From: JAGTVG01 sp963699805
GTDB lineage: Bacteria > Bacteroidota > Bacteroidia > Cytophagales > Cyclobacteriaceae
Length of the DNA: 64,000 bases
Reading direction: 5' to 3'
Assembly: GCA_963699805.1 (NCBI GenBank)
Contig: CAVOVH010000004.1
Coordinates: 1-64,000, forward strand
Shown piece by piece: positions 1 to 11,395 of this stretch. The notes beneath the pieces were generated by a model, which saw only the letters and a list, made by a program, of their open reading frames with translations, ran no database searches and was not told where the DNA came from. The translations under genes were made by a program, and so were the position numbers. Position 1 is the first letter of the stretch, and every line of letters starts with the position of its first letter.

Positions 1-625
1 TGATTACGCCAATGTGCATTTTATTGTGCTTGATTCCATGGACAGTAGTCGGGCCCCGGGCTCGCCGATGGTAACCTGGTTACAAAATGATCTGGCTTCG
101 ACTGGGCAAGAGTGGGTGATCGCCTTCTGGCATCATCCGCCCTATTCAAAAGGCCACGACTCGGACAATGCTGCCGACTCCGGGGGACGCCTGGTCGACA
201 TGCGGGAAACGATTCTACCCATTCTGGAGGCTGGCGGAGTCGATTTGGTCATTGCGGGACATTCTCATGCCTATGAGCGGTCCTATTTGATTGACGGCGC
301 CTACGGCTATGGTACGGCGCCCAACTTCGCCACGCCGTCGTTCAATACGCTTCAGGCCGATGGCCATATTCTTGATGCCGGAAATGGCCAGCCCTCTGGC
401 ACGGGAGCGTATCAAAAAAGTGCCGGGGGTGTTTCGCACGACGGGACGGTCTATGTGGTCGCAGGTCATGGGGGTCAAAGCATTGATACCCCTGGATCCC
501 ATCCAGTCATGACCGTGGTCGACGCGGCCTTTGGCTCAGTGATCTTGGACATCACCGGCAGCAGTCTCACGTTTCGGAACTTGCGGGCAGGAGGCGCGAT
601 CACCGACACCGTGGGAATCGTCAAA
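1..625 (+). repeat. Inverted repeat arm 1 (metallophosphoesterase catalytic region)
   Basis: Bases 1 to ~625 match the reverse complement of ~5690-6320 with very few differences near the outer edge (checked by eye over the first ~80 bases) and falling similarity towards 500-625. The arm may extend beyond the window. It encodes the C-terminal half of the phosphoesterase domain in both genes. Confidence 0.8.
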
Positions 626-1528
626 AATTCTAGTGGTGCCATTGCCGCGCCTGATTTTAATAACGACGGCAAATCGGACCTCGTCTGGCGGAATACCAGT
701 ACCGGGGCCTCGGCCGTGTGGCTCATGAATGGTGTTAATATTGCCTCTACCGGGTTTCCGGGTGGGGCGTCTTTAGCTTGGCAGATCGCCGGAGGGGGCG
801 ATCTTAATGGCGACGGGAAGGCGGACCTCGTCTGGCGAAATACGAGCAGTGGTGCAGTGTCGGTGTGGTTCATGAACGGGACAACCATCACGTCGACGGG
901 TTTCCCATCCGGGGCGCCTTTAGTGTGGCAGATCGCGGGCCTGGGGGATCTCAATGGCGATGGGAAGGCGGACCTCGTCTGGCGAAATACGAGTAGTGGC
1001 GCAGTGGCGGTGTGGATCATGAATGGGACAACCATCACATCGACCGGCTTTCCAGGTAGTGTCTCGTTGGATTGGGTGATTCGGCAGGTAGGCGATCTTA
1101 ATGGCGACGGGAAGGCGGACCTCGTCTGGCGTAAAAATAGCACAGGGGCCGTGGCGGTGTGGCTGATGAATGGGGCGACAATTACGTCGACGGGTTTCCC
1201 ATCCGGTGGATCCTTAGCGTGGCAGATTGCGGGGGTGGGAGACGTGAATGGGAATGGCACGGACGATATTGTTTGGCGCCATGCGAGCTCAGGCGCGGTT
1301 GCGGTGTGGTTCATGAATGGGACAACCATCACATCGACCGGCTTTCCAGGTAGTGTCTCGTTGGATTGGGTGATTCGGCAGGTGGGCGATCTCAATGGCG
1401 ATGGGAAGGCAGACCTCGTCTGGCATAATACGGGTAGTGGCACAGTAGCGGTATGGTTGATGAATGGGGCGACCATAACCTCAACGGGCTATCCCGCGAG
1501 TACGTCCCTAGATTGGCAAATTCAATAG
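2..1528 (+). CDS. Secreted metallophosphoesterase with six FG-GAP/VCBS-like repeats, 5' end outside window
   Basis: The frame is open from base 2, so the true start lies before the window. The first ~200 residues are the C-terminal half of a purple-acid-phosphatase-like calcineurin-type metallophosphoesterase: WHHPPY and GHSHAYERS are metal-ligand blocks of that family. From about base 650 to the end there are six repeats of ~45-70 residues, each starting with a D-x-N-x-D-G-K-x-D calcium loop followed by a VWRNTSSGAVAVW-like block, as in FG-GAP/VCBS repeats of exported proteins. The catalytic part is almost identical to that of the convergent gene at 2373-7087, but the C-terminal module is unrelated. 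Phosphatase or phosphodiesterase activity outside the cell is inferred from the family; the substrate is unknown. Confidence 0.85.
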   Translation, partial: DYANVHFIVLDSMDSSRAPGSPMVTWLQNDLASTGQEWVIAFWHHPPYSKGHDSDNAADSGGRLVDMRETILPILEAGGVDLVIAGHSHAYERSYLIDGAYGYGTAPNFATPSFNTLQADGHILDAGNGQPSGTGAYQKSAGGVSHDGTVYVVAGHGGQSIDTPGSHPVMTVVDAAFGSVILDITGSSLTFRNLRAGGAITDTVGIVKNSSGAIAAPDFNNDGKSDLVWRNTSTGASAVWLMNGVNIASTGFPGGASLAWQIAGGGDLNGDGKADLVWRNTSSGAVSVWFMNGTTITSTGFPSGAPLVWQIAGLGDLNGDGKADLVWRNTSSGAVAVWIMNGTTITSTGFPGSVSLDWVIRQVGDLNGDGKADLVWRKNSTGAVAVWLMNGATITSTGFPSGGSLAWQIAGVGDVNGNGTDDIVWRHASSGAVAVWFMNGTTITSTGFPGSVSLDWVIRQVGDLNGDGKADLVWHNTGSGTVAVWLMNGATITSTGYPASTSLDWQIQ

Positions 1529-2372
1529 GCAGAAGTAGCAGGGATTCTTCTCTCCGCAAGGTTCCCTTATCTGCATGAGTGAAGTTCCCTCCCGGTCTTG
1601 AAAAGGGCTGATGCGAACTTGGCAGGAACGACAGTGGCAAATGGATAGTAATATTAAAACCTACATTCAAATTGTCCGAACAACTCTCGTTGTTGTCAGA
1701 GCGCAAGGTTCGAAAGTCTCTCATGGTTTGCTCTAACCGATCAACGGAAGAGGAGCACGTCTGTGCTGCTACACGCCGCATACCTGATCTCGAGACCAGA
1801 TCCAGGTCCTGATGAGAGCCGGATTTATAAACGGCGATCGCCTTAGCCAAGCGCGCATGCTGGCATGGATAGGCTCTGCTCACGCAGTTTAGCTACGGAT
1901 TGATGGGCGGACATTCAAGCAGTAAAACCTAGTTTCGCACGGTGTGACGTTCAGAGCAGATCGTTCCTTGAAGCCGAGCACATAGTGGATGAACGTCCTC
2001 GTGATGTCGATAAGGGTGGAGCCGACACCGGTGGTGGGGCGTCTAAAAGGTTCGATGTAAACGGGATAACACTCCTTGGAGAATCATTCCCCTAATACAG
2101 GGATTGCCTGAAAAACACTCGAGGTGGTTTGAGGTCAAGCGGCGGATCGGCGACGACGAAGTGAATCCGGTGATCCGCAAGGCTATCGTAGGGCTTCGTG
2201 GGGGATGAAGTTGACCTTCATGATCGTAAGGTAGCTTTATGGTTTGCTTTCGCCTTTCTACAGTGATTGCGTCAAAGGCTTATTCTCGGGCCCACTACTT
2301 TCCGTCAAACCTAAAAGGATATGGGAACCCTCATTCCATCTACCAAAAAATGCTGAAGCTGCTCTGTGTTTC
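1529..2372. other. Gene-free spacer between the two convergent phosphoesterase genes
   Basis: No reading frame here has convincing coding character on either strand. I see no tRNA, no clear terminator and no recognisable protein fragment. Frames running through 1900-2240 are short and full of stops; they could be relics of a mobile element, but I cannot name one. Confidence 0.5.
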
Positions 2373-5300
2373 TTATTCTTCCACCAGCCGGACCGCGCTG
2401 CCATACTTTCCGATATAATGCGGGGGAACAGTTACACTTCCATTAAAACTGATGGTCAGCACCACGATACCATCGCCGCCGGAACTCACGTCGCTCCACC
2501 GCGCCACATAGCCATTATCATTGTCCGCCGGTAACCGCGTTGAGTTATCCCCCGGCCCGGAAAAGATCACACCCCCGGCTCTCACTGGGATTATCGGAGG
2601 CAACCGAGCTTGTATTCGTAAACGCCCAGCCTGTCCGGAAAGGGTCACGAGGGAGGCCCGATCCCAACGCGTAATTGATTTCGATGAGCAAAGATAGGCT
2701 CAGGTCATACGTCCTGTTCGGATTGAGCCCGCTAAAGGTCAACACGAGCGAATTGTTCACATCATCGATATAGGAAAGGGCGCCCTGCCCGCTGACCTTG
2801 CCATTAAAGATTGTGAAGGCATCGCCGGTAGTCGGGTCTGCCCCATGAGCGGCCTGGGTAGTGCCATCAAATGAGCCCCCCGTCACGGTCAGGGTCACCC
2901 CAGTATCGAGGCCGGTGTTAAAATCTTTCAGGAGGCCGGTAGTGGGCAAGCCGGAGTTTCCGACGGGTGAGGTGAACTTCGTGATATTCGTGTCGAGCTG
3001 GCCGGTGCCCCAGGCCAGGTCGTTGTAGGCGGTAAAGCCTGATGCCGTCGTCGGCATCGTAAAGTTCACGGAGGCTTTCTGTGTTACGGTGACGGTATTG
3101 GTCGTGTCTGTGGCCGTGTAGGTGGCCACTTCCACCGTCGTGTTCCGCACTTGAAAGGTCACCTGCCCACTGGCATTTGACGGCCCACTGGCCGCCCCAA
3201 TCGTCGAGCTGGCCGCCCCATCATCCAACGTTACGGTATGTCCGACCACCGGGTTATTGCTGGCATCCTTTAACGTCACCGTGATCGTCGCACTGGCCGT
3301 CCCGTTAGCCAGTACCGGCGCAGGATTGGCAGGGTTGGCCCCCACCGTCGAGGTGCCCGCATGCGTCACGGCTGGGGGCGGCGTTCCCTGGGGTTGGACA
3401 ATGACGGAATACATGCTGCCCCCCGTACTAGCATTGCCCCCGAGGGTAATGGGCCCGGCGGGGAAGGACCGAGCAAACAGATCGAAGGGCGTATCCGACG
3501 TCACCAGATCCTGGCCGGAATCAATAAAGCCCAAGGTGGTCAACCACGCGGGTGGGGTGAGACGCTTGTCATAGGCCACATACACGGTCACGGGTTGATC
3601 GACCGTAAAGCTGAGGAAGGCGGCATTGGTGGCCGTCTTATCATTATTGGCGGTTTGGATATACGCGGCCCCCTGCACGAGGGCGGGGACGCTGGTAAAC
3701 GTATAGGCCCGGTCGATGTAGACTGTGCCCCCGACGGAGAGGCCGGGTGGGGCGGGCACCACCACATACGCTTTCGCACTGGCGACCGTCAGGTTCGTAA
3801 TGGTGACGCCCGAAGGCGGGGCCGTAAAGTTCACGGAGGCTTTCTGTGTCACGGTGACGGTATTGGTCGTGTCTGTGGCCGTGTAGGTGGCCACTTCCAC
3901 CGTCGTGTTCCGCACTTGAAAGGTCACCTGCCCACTGGCATTTGACGGCCCACTGGCCGCCCCAATCGTCGAGCTGGCCGCCCCATCATCCAACGTTACG
4001 GTATGTCCGACCACCGGGTTATTGCTGGCATCCTTTAACGTCACCGTGATCGTCGCACTGGCCGTCCCGTTAGCCAGTACCGGCGCAGGATTGGCAGGGT
4101 TGGCCCCCACCGTCGAGGTGCCCGCATGGGTCACGGCCGGGGGCGGGGCCGTAAAGTTCACGGAGGCTTTCTGTGTCACGGTGACGGTATTGGTCGTGTC
4201 TGTGGCCGTGTAGGTGGCCACTTCCACCGTCGTGTTCCGCACTTGAAAGGTCACCTGCCCACTGGCATTTGACGGCCCACTGGCCGCCCCAATCGTCGAG
4301 CTGGCCGCCCCATCATCCAACGTTACGGTATGCCCGACCACCGGGTTATTGCTGGCATCCTTTAACGTCACCGTGATCGTCGCACTGGCCGTCCCGTTAG
4401 CCAGTACCGGCGCAGGATTGGCAGGGTTGGCCCCCACCGTCGAGGTGCCCGCATGCGTGACGGCTGGGGGTGGCCCTCCCTCGGATTGGACGATGACGGA
4501 ATACATGCTCCGCCCCCCGGACTGGCATTGCCCCCGAGGGTAATGAGGCCCGGCGGGGAAGGACCGAGCAAACAGATCGAAGGGCGTATCCGACGTCACC
4601 AGATCCTGGCCGGAATCAGTAAAGCCCAAGGTGGTCAACCACGAGGGCGGGGTGAGACGCTTGTCATAGGCCACATACACGGTCACGGGTTGATCGACCG
4701 TAAAGCTGAGGAAGGCGGCAGTGGTGGCCGTCTTATCATTATTGGCGGTTTGGATATACGCGGCCCCCTGCACGAGGGCGGGGACGCTGGTAAACGTATA
4801 GGCCCGGTCGATGTAGACTGTGCCCCCGACGGAGAGGCCGGGTGGGGCGGGCACCACCACATACGCTTTCGCACTGGCGACCGTCAGGTTCGTAATGGTG
4901 ACGCCCGAGGGCGGGGCCGTAAAGTTCACGGAGGCTTTCTGTGTCACGGTGACGGTATTGGTCGTGTCTGTGGCCGTGTAGGTGGCCACTTCCACCGTCG
5001 TGTTCCGCACTTGAAAGGTCACCTGCCCACTGGCATTTGACGGCCCACTGGCCGCCCCAATCGTCGAGCTGGCCGCCCCATCATCCAACGTTACGGTATG
5101 CCCGACCACCGGGTTATTGCTGGCATCCTTTAACGTCACCGTGATCGTCGCACTGGCCGTCCCGTTAGCCAGTACCGGCGCAGGATTGGCAGGGTTGGCC
5201 CCCACCGTCGAGGTGCCCGCATGCGTGACGGCTGGGGGCGGCCCTCCCTCGGATTGGACGATGACGGAATACATGCTGCCGCCCCCCGGACTGGCATTGC

Positions 5301-7087
5301 CCCCGAGCGTAATGGGCCCGGCGGGGAAGGACCGAGCAAACAGATCGAAGGGCGTATCCGACGTCACCAGATCCTGGCCGGAATCAATAAAGCCCAAGGT
5401 GGTCAACCACGCGGGTGGGGTGAGACGCTTGTCATAGGCCACATACACGGTCACGGGTTGATCGACCGTAAAGCTGAGGAAGGCGGCATTGGTGGCCGTC
5501 TTATCATTATTGGCGGTTTGGATATACGCGGCCCCCTGCACGAGGGCGGGGACGCTGGTAAACGTATAGGCCCGGTCGATGTAGACTGTGCCCCCGACGG
5601 AGAGGCCGGGTGGGGCGGGCACCACCACATACGCTTTCGCACTGGCGACCGTCAGGTTCGTAATGGTTAATGAGGAGGGTGGCGGCAGACCCTTCTGAAT
5701 AGCCACGGTGTCGGTAAAGGAGCCTCCCGACCGTAAATTTCGTAGCGTGAGGTTGCTGCCCGTGATGTCCAGCAACACCGAGCCATAGGCCAAGTCAAAC
5801 ACCGCCATGACCGGATGCACGGGATGGTTGGAATCAAGATCATGGCCGCCATGACCGGCGACCACATAGACCGTCCCGTCGTGGGCCGTGCCCCCTGAAC
5901 TTTTTTGGTAGGCCCCGGTACCCCAGGGCTGGCCATTTCCCGAATCGAGAATATGGCCATCGGCCTGAAGCGTGCTCAACGACGGCGTGGCGAAGTTGGG
6001 CGCCGTGCCATAGCCGTAGGCGCCGTCAATCAGATAGGACCGCTCATAGCCATGGGAATGTCCCGCGAGGACCAAATCGACTCCGCCGGCCTCCAGAATG
6101 GGTAGAACCGTTTCCCGCATGTCGACCAGGCGTCCCCCGGAGTCGGCGGCATTGTCCGAGTCGTGGCCTTTCGAATAGGGCGGATGATGCCAGAAGGCGA
6201 TCACCCACTCTTGCCCGGTCGAAGCCAGATCATTTTGTAACCAGGTCAACATGGGCGAGCCCGGGGCCCGGCTACTGTCCATGGAATCGAGCACAATAAA
6301 ATGCACATTGGCGTAATCAAAGGCATAGTAGGCCTCGGTGCCGGAGGCCACCCCGCCCGCTTGGCCGCTGGTCGGCAGGACATGGGCCTCGTAGTAGGGT
6401 CCAATGCCCAGGGAAGTCGTGACCGACAGGGCCTCGTGGTTGCCCAGCGTCGGCCAAAGGGGCGTCTGGCGGAGAATATCTTGATAGACCGCAAAATGAT
6501 TGGTGGTAAATTCCGCGTCGGTGCCGCTTTCATACGCGATGTCCCCCATATGCAGGATAAAGTTGGGAGCAGGGGGATTCAGCGCGGTCTCGGTCAGCAT
6601 CGAATTCCGAACAAGGGCTTGGTTGACTCCGGCGTCGCCCGAGTCGCCCAGCACCCATGCGCGCACCGGGGTGGCGGAACCGACGGGGGGCGCCGTGACA
6701 AAAAAGTGCTGCGTGGTGCCCCCTCCTTGCACACCGTTGGTCGCGGTGCCGACGTTGTAGAAATATTTAGTGGCAGCAGTCAGGCCCGTAATCGGTAACA
6801 ATGTGATCCTTGACGTTGAGTCCGGACCGCGTGACCGCCGTGCCGGTCGCCGTTTGGGTCAGGGAGCCGGACACCGTGCCGTATTTGACTTGGCTATTGT
6901 CCGCCGAATTCAGGTCGGTGCGCCACACCACCGTGATGGAGGACGGGGTGACAAGTTGCAGGTAGGGTTGCCGCACAACAGCGGCGGCGGCTGGCGCCAC
7001 AGAAGCCACCAGCACGGAACAGCAGACAGCCCAGCGCCACCATGCCCCACCACGACTTCTTTTTAAGGATTCCATGTTCTCTTTCAT
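2373..7087 (-). CDS. Secreted metallophosphoesterase with tandem Ig-like (Big-1-type) modules, frameshifted
   Basis: The N-terminus (ATG at 7087, or 7075 which gives MESLKRSRGG) is a signal peptide with an A-rich cleavage region, then a fibronectin-like purple-acid-phosphatase N-domain (RQPYLQLVTP, WRTD), then the catalytic domain (GDSGDAG, HMGDIAYESG, GNHE, WHHPPY, GHSHGYERS). Next come repeated modules in the order A-B-A-B-B-A-B: A (~140 aa, starting TITNLTVASAKAYVVV) and B (~105 aa, HAGTSTVGANPANPAP...VTLKDASNNPVVGHTV), the latter like bacterial Ig/invasin Big-1 domains. The C-terminus is a ~160-residue domain rich in Gly and Asn. Breaks in frame lie near 6790, ~4510-4570 (a compensating pair in the second A module) and ~2575, after which the protein continues to a stop at 2373. 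Likely a cell-surface or released phosphoesterase. Confidence 0.8.
3060..5690 (-). repeat. Interspersed coding tandem repeats (modules A x3, B x4)
   Basis: At DNA level the B unit (~310 bp) recurs at about 3060-3370, 3830-4140, 4150-4460 and 4915-5235, and the A unit (~440 bp) at about 3370-3815, 4465-4900 and 5240-5680. Copies are nearly identical, with only a few base changes between them, which points to recent duplication or gene conversion, or to collapse or expansion in assembly. Confidence 0.9.
5690..6320 (-). repeat. Inverted repeat arm 2 (metallophosphoesterase catalytic region)
   Basis: Partner of arm 1 at 1-625, in opposite orientation. Recombination between the arms would invert ~5-6 kb and exchange the two C-terminal modules. 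Confidence 0.8.
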
Positions 7088-8127
7088 TCGTGCGGGGGCT
7101 CCTGTTGGCGAAAGGTTTATCGGCTCTCTAATTTTCTTTAAGAGGTCATCGGCCTCGGCAAAGTGAGGAGTCTTTTGGATAGCCACACGGAGGTCTTGTT
7201 TGGCCTCTTCCATGCGACCCATGGCGTGGTAAACTTCGGCGCGGGCAAGCAGTTGCATCGCTGTCGGGCGTTTTCCCAACACCCGATTGGCCTCAGATAA
7301 TGCCTGTTCATATGCGAGACGGGCCGCGTCTGGTTGTCCCATTTTATCTAGGATTTCTGCCCGCTGAAGGTGCCAAGGTGTTTTTACTGACGAGCGAGCT
7401 ACCTCCTCGTCTATCAAGGCCAGCGCTTCGCCGTATTGTTTTTGAGCGATCTGTACACGGATGAGGTTTTTTTTCAGTAAGATGGCGTCTCCCAACTTGG
7501 CAAGGCCATCCTGATATCCTGCCGCTGCGTCCTCGAGCTTTCCCAAGGATTCCTGGAGTTTCCCCCGAATAAGGTACAGCTCAATGGTGGGTTGCAATTG
7601 TATGGCTGACGTACAAGTCAGTGATAGCCAATTCAACTTTGCCCGATTCGCGCTCGAATGCTGGCGCGTTCGGCCAAGGCAAAGACCCGTTTCGGGTCTG
7701 ACTCTTCCTGAAGAAAATAATCTAAGGCGGTCTCGGCTTCCTTGTTACGACCCAAGGCGGATAAAGTCAGAGCCCGTTGCAAGACGACGGTTCGGTTCTC
7801 GCGATCCAGCAGCCAAGCCCGTTCCAAATCCTGCAAGGATTCGATGAATTTCCCATTGGACCGATAGACTTGCCCACGACGGATCAGCAGATCCACGTTA
7901 TTGGGATCCTTTGTCAATTTCTCGGTGATTTTTTCAATCTCTGGATCTAGCCCGGAATGGGCGGTGGCTAGCTGGACGAAGCCCAAGCATCCGAGTGTCA
8001 GGAACAAGCAGGCCATTACCACCGACACAAAATCTGTGTCGAGGCCTGACTGCCTGGGCCATTTTTTCCGAAACAGGCATGGGTCTTTCCTGCCTCTATA
8101 ATTGGGAACTCGGGTCATTTTGTTCAT
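7088..8127 (-). CDS. TPR-repeat exported protein upstream of the phosphoesterase, frameshifted
   Basis: Start chosen at the ATG at 8127 (MNKMTRVPNY), which follows a clear AGGAGG Shine-Dalgarno site at 7-9 bases. A membrane/signal segment (about residues 30-52) is followed by tetratricopeptide repeats (NNVDLLIRRGQVYRSNGKF, NRTVVLQRALTLSALGRNKEA, TAMQLLARAEVYHAMGRMEEA). Between ~7595 and 7640 two frame changes are needed to join the halves. The second half stays open straight into the signal peptide of the phosphoesterase, with no stop between them. A one-base change near 7110 would give a stop (TAA) just before it. TPR proteins act as scaffolds; here a role with the downstream secreted enzyme is inferred from position only. 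Confidence 0.65.
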
Positions 8128-8439
8128 CTGGGGACCTCCTCCTAAGGGTGTACCGCTCCACCTTGTGCATCTTCGAGTGGGAAATGTTTGGCATGTCGGT
8201 ATGCCCGGCGATAAATTTTTCATGGATTTGACGAATCTCTTTGCAAGGAATGATACCCTGTTTGATCAAGTCAAGCACCTTGTGGATAGCTTATTATAAA
8301 ATTGTGAAAGAAACCAAGTTGGGAAGTGAAATGTTCTGGAATAAGTCATTCATGTGCAATACTTCTTTTGACGTAGAGGTTGATTTATGCCCGAATGAAC
8401 GCCGGGTTCACTGTCGCACTCAACTCTGTAGTTATGCCA

Positions 8440-8981
8440 TCGGCCTACGCCGTTGTCCCCACCCGGATGAGAAGGTCTGGCGTATCTGCCACTCTACACC
8501 TATTCAGCGCAACTGGGATGGGCTGAAGGGCCTGTACCACCTCAGTGCCGTCGAGGCAGTGACCCAAGGTTAGGCCATCTTTACTGTCGAGGGTATCAGT
8601 GAACGGTTACTGATCCCGGCTCTGGAAGCGTTGCTGAAGACGTTTTCCTTCGCGATACGGGCCTTCAATTCTGACAACCGTGGAATATATCAACGACCGG
8701 GTCGTGGAACTTCTGAAAATCTACGCATTGAGATCGCCGAATCCCAGGGCCCGACAAACCAATAACACCGATTGGGCAGAAAGCAAGATCGATGGGGTGG
8801 CGCGAAAGATTCTCGGTTACCTTCAGATCCGCAGCGCTATGCCCCAATGGTCAATGACGGCAACGAGGCTTCTCTGGCTTCTTACCTCAATAACGTCCAC
8901 TGGCCTTGTTCCTTCCCTGCCATGGTTGTTAACAGCAAGAGCAGAGAGCGCAAGCGCTATCCCTCCACGTTCACCCCCTGA
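8440..8981 (+). pseudogene. Degenerate DDE integrase-core transposase
   Basis: Fragments in alternating frames match the catalytic core of DDE integrase-type transposases: NWDGLKGLYHLSAVEAVTQ, TVEGISERLLIPALEALL, FNSDN (second-Asp block), YINDRVVELL, LRIEIAESQ, WAESKIDGVARKILGYLQIR (Glu block), RYAPMVND and RERKRYP near the end. At least four frameshifts and an in-frame stop near 8570 break it. The N-terminal part and clear terminal inverted repeats are not visible. The remains lie upstream of the NusG-like gene and show past IS activity. The exact IS family is not certain. Confidence 0.7.
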
Positions 8982-9582
8982 CAGCGCGAGCAGGACCACC
9001 GCCGCTGCTCAAACGCCACGTAGATCCGACAGCCGGCGGTATCGGTATCCCGCACCTGGCGTGTCGTGCGGTCCTAAGAAGGTGCGGTGCCGCGTTCTAT
9101 AGCCGGAGCACACAGCAGCTTTTTTTCGCCGGACCAAGCCCACCAGCCTGACGTGGGAATCGCCAAAGGCCCCTGGTAGCCGACTGCTGGCCCGGAAACC
9201 CGGAAAGGAAAACCACGAGGAGAGCTTCTGGGTCTGTTTCATCGTTCCTCCTGGACAAATATCGCCAGGAGTCTGCCACAGATTTCGGACAAGATTCGAG
9301 GTCTCGTCGCCCGGGAACATACACCGACGGGCTGCGGAGTTGGGGGGCTTCACGCTCTCTTATTTATGCATTCAAATCTGCGGAGAGCCGAAACACTTAA
9401 GATGTCGGGGCGATTGGCATTGGAGCAGAATAATGTATTTGTATATGAGGTCGAAGGACCAATGTTGGATGACAAATACATTCCGTGTTGACTTATGAAA
9501 TGTAAGCTAAAAAAGTTTTGGAATAAGGCGTTGAGTTAATTGAATTTCCTGGTATGCTTTGATGGAAGGAATAGAAGATAAA
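8982..9582. other. Gene-free stretch between transposase relic and NusG-like gene
   Basis: Long frames here are GC-driven and lack any domain I recognise. The first part (to ~9350) is GC-rich and may be the rest of the IS; from ~9360 the composition turns AT-richer, ending in a likely promoter region for the NusG-like gene. Confidence 0.4.
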
Positions 9583-10151
9583 ATGTTGGATGTGCGGTGG
9601 TATCTCATTCATAGTAAAGCCCGTCAGGAAGACGTGGCGGAGTTGAACCTACGACGGTTGGGGTTGAAGCATTTTGTCCACGTTTGAGGAAGTTGAAATC
9701 GACTCCAAGGAAAACTCAAGGTGAGGGAGAGGTCTTATTCCCTGGGTATCTCTTTATAAGAGTTGACATGACGACCGAATACCGGAAAGTGACTTATGCG
9801 CATGGGGTTCTGAGGGTAGTCAAGTTTGGCGCGGCACCAGCAGTAGTGGAAGAGGAAATCATTGACTCGATTAGGGAGAGAGTTCACAAAGGATTTGTCC
9901 ATCTACCGCTTTCATCTTCCTTGAAATCCGGTCAAATTGTTCGTATCAATAAAGGGCCTTTTCATGGCTTTGAGGCAATGTTTGAACAAGAACTTAATGG
10001 GACGCAACGAGTCGCACTTCTGATGAAAACCGTGGCGTTTCAAGGCCGTATGGTTATTGATCGGAAATTGTGTGGGCTTACAATGAAAATAGGCATTGAA
10101 ATGGCCTGTTTGACCATTTTAGGGATGAAGTCGTATGAAAAAGACAATTAG
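9583..10151 (+). CDS. NusG/RfaH-like transcription antitermination factor, one frameshift
   Basis: MLDVRWYLIHSKARQEDVAELNLRRLG is the NusG N-terminal (NGN) start typical of specialised RfaH/UpxY-like paralogues. After a one-base shift near 9670 the protein continues with a basic linker, GEVLFPGYLFIRVDM, GVLRVVKFG and a C-terminal KOW-like segment (GQIVRINKGPFHGFEAMFEQ). Start chosen at 9583; an in-frame ATG at 9562 is possible. Such factors travel with RNA polymerase and usually sit at the head of capsule, O-antigen or EPS operons to prevent early termination. The expected polysaccharide genes do not follow; a broken FAD oxidoreductase does, just before the compositional switch. Confidence 0.8.
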
Positions 10152-10877
10152 CAAATTTTGCCAATAGATTTCGATAAACTCGGCAACATATTTCAACTAT
10201 TTTGCATCTTTTTGGACATTATGTTTGAAGAGGTATACGTATGAACATTTCCGGAGGTATCGTAGGACCAATTCTGAAATTTCAGGGAACGATCTTGTAT
10301 TTTTGGGCATAGTTCCTTGGTCAGTAAAACACGCGATAAGAGACGCATGATTGTATTTCTATTGCACTCATGGTTTCTTCTGTGCAGGCTGAGTAATTTC
10401 GTTATTTTTCGAACGGGAAAGCTTGAAGCCAAAGTGATTAACGCAGTTAACTGGGTAGGGCGGCAGCTTATCTATTTTCGTAAAGATGTTGAATTAGAAT
10501 ATGTCAAGGCTACCCGTGAGGTTGCAATCTACTTCTGATGAATTGAAATAAAATTGCAATAATTGCACAAGCGTGCTTTGAACTCTTGGATTCCTTTGGT
10601 GAAAATTCGTCCAGCCAAGCGGGAAAGAAGGACTGCAAATTTGCGGTCAGCCAAAAATGCCATCCGATCTTTTCTTGGTTTTTCCCCGACACAAGGATGC
10701 CATACTTGGGCCTTTCTGGCCCTCTGGTGTCCTGGTTCCAAGATGTGCGGATATTATTCTTCTCTGATTGTTTGTTATACCTAAAATGGTGAAGACGTCG
10801 TAGATGTAGTTCTCAAGATTGATTCTGCCAGGGTTTTAGGCCTCAACAACTCTTCTCGAATCTCCTATAGGAAAAAA
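10152..10877. other. Long leader region with no supported gene
   Basis: Several 60-80 codon frames occur on both strands but none has a recognisable domain or ribosome site. After an RfaH-type gene a long untranslated leader is not unusual, but I see no defined ops-like element. Confidence 0.4.
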
Positions 10878-11390
10878 ATGGTAACTTCAGACTTTCTAGT
10901 CATTGGTGGTGGAATCATTGGCATTAATGTCGCACGACAACTGAAACGACAGTTTTCCGATGCGACCGTGACCGTTATTGAAAAAGAAAATCACTGTGGC
11001 GCTCACGCCAGTGGTCGGAATAGTGGGGTGCTGCATGCTGGTTTTTATTATTCACCTGAAAGTTTGAAGGCCAAATTTACACGCCTTGGAAATAAACGGC
11101 TGACGGAATACTGTGAATCCAAGCAGATACCTATGAATAGGTGTGGAATGTTGCTGCTAATAATGTTAATACGTAATGCAAGCGAAAGTGCTGATATGAA
11201 AAAAAAAACATTAAGTGAATTTTTCGGTAAGCGGACAGTGAAGTGCCGTGAAATCCACAATACACATAACAGAGACCGTTGTGCAAATTTATACCAGGCG
11301 ACTAGATCTTTAAGTATGGAAAAGGAGGAGAGGCTGCATATTAATAACATTACTCGAGTTTGCCCAATGTTTTGCTCAGTTGTAAAATAG
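10878..11390 (+). pseudogene. N-terminal fragment of LhgO-like FAD-dependent oxidoreductase
   Basis: Residues 1-~97 read VIGGGIIGINVARQL (Rossmann GxGxxG for FAD), a VIEKE acidic end of beta-2, and HASGRNSGVLHAGFYYSPESLKAKF, typical of L-2-hydroxyglutarate oxidase-like proteins of the DAO superfamily (usually ~400 aa). After NRCGMLLL (about base 11160) the similarity fades and the rest to 11390 looks non-homologous, so about three quarters of the enzyme is missing. The break coincides with the fall in GC and the change in gene style, so it may be an assembly joint or a real truncation. Confidence 0.7.
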
Positions 11391-11395
11391 GGAAG

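Noticed and set aside
475..1476. Long minus-strand frame opposite the FG-GAP repeats
   Set aside because: It is a mirror of the repeated coding DNA; composition follows the plus-strand gene and no domain is present.
3361..5670. Repeated plus-strand frames with RGPLHEGGDAGKRIG-like text
   Set aside because: They recur exactly with the A/B modules and are the reverse reading of the GC-rich phosphoesterase gene.
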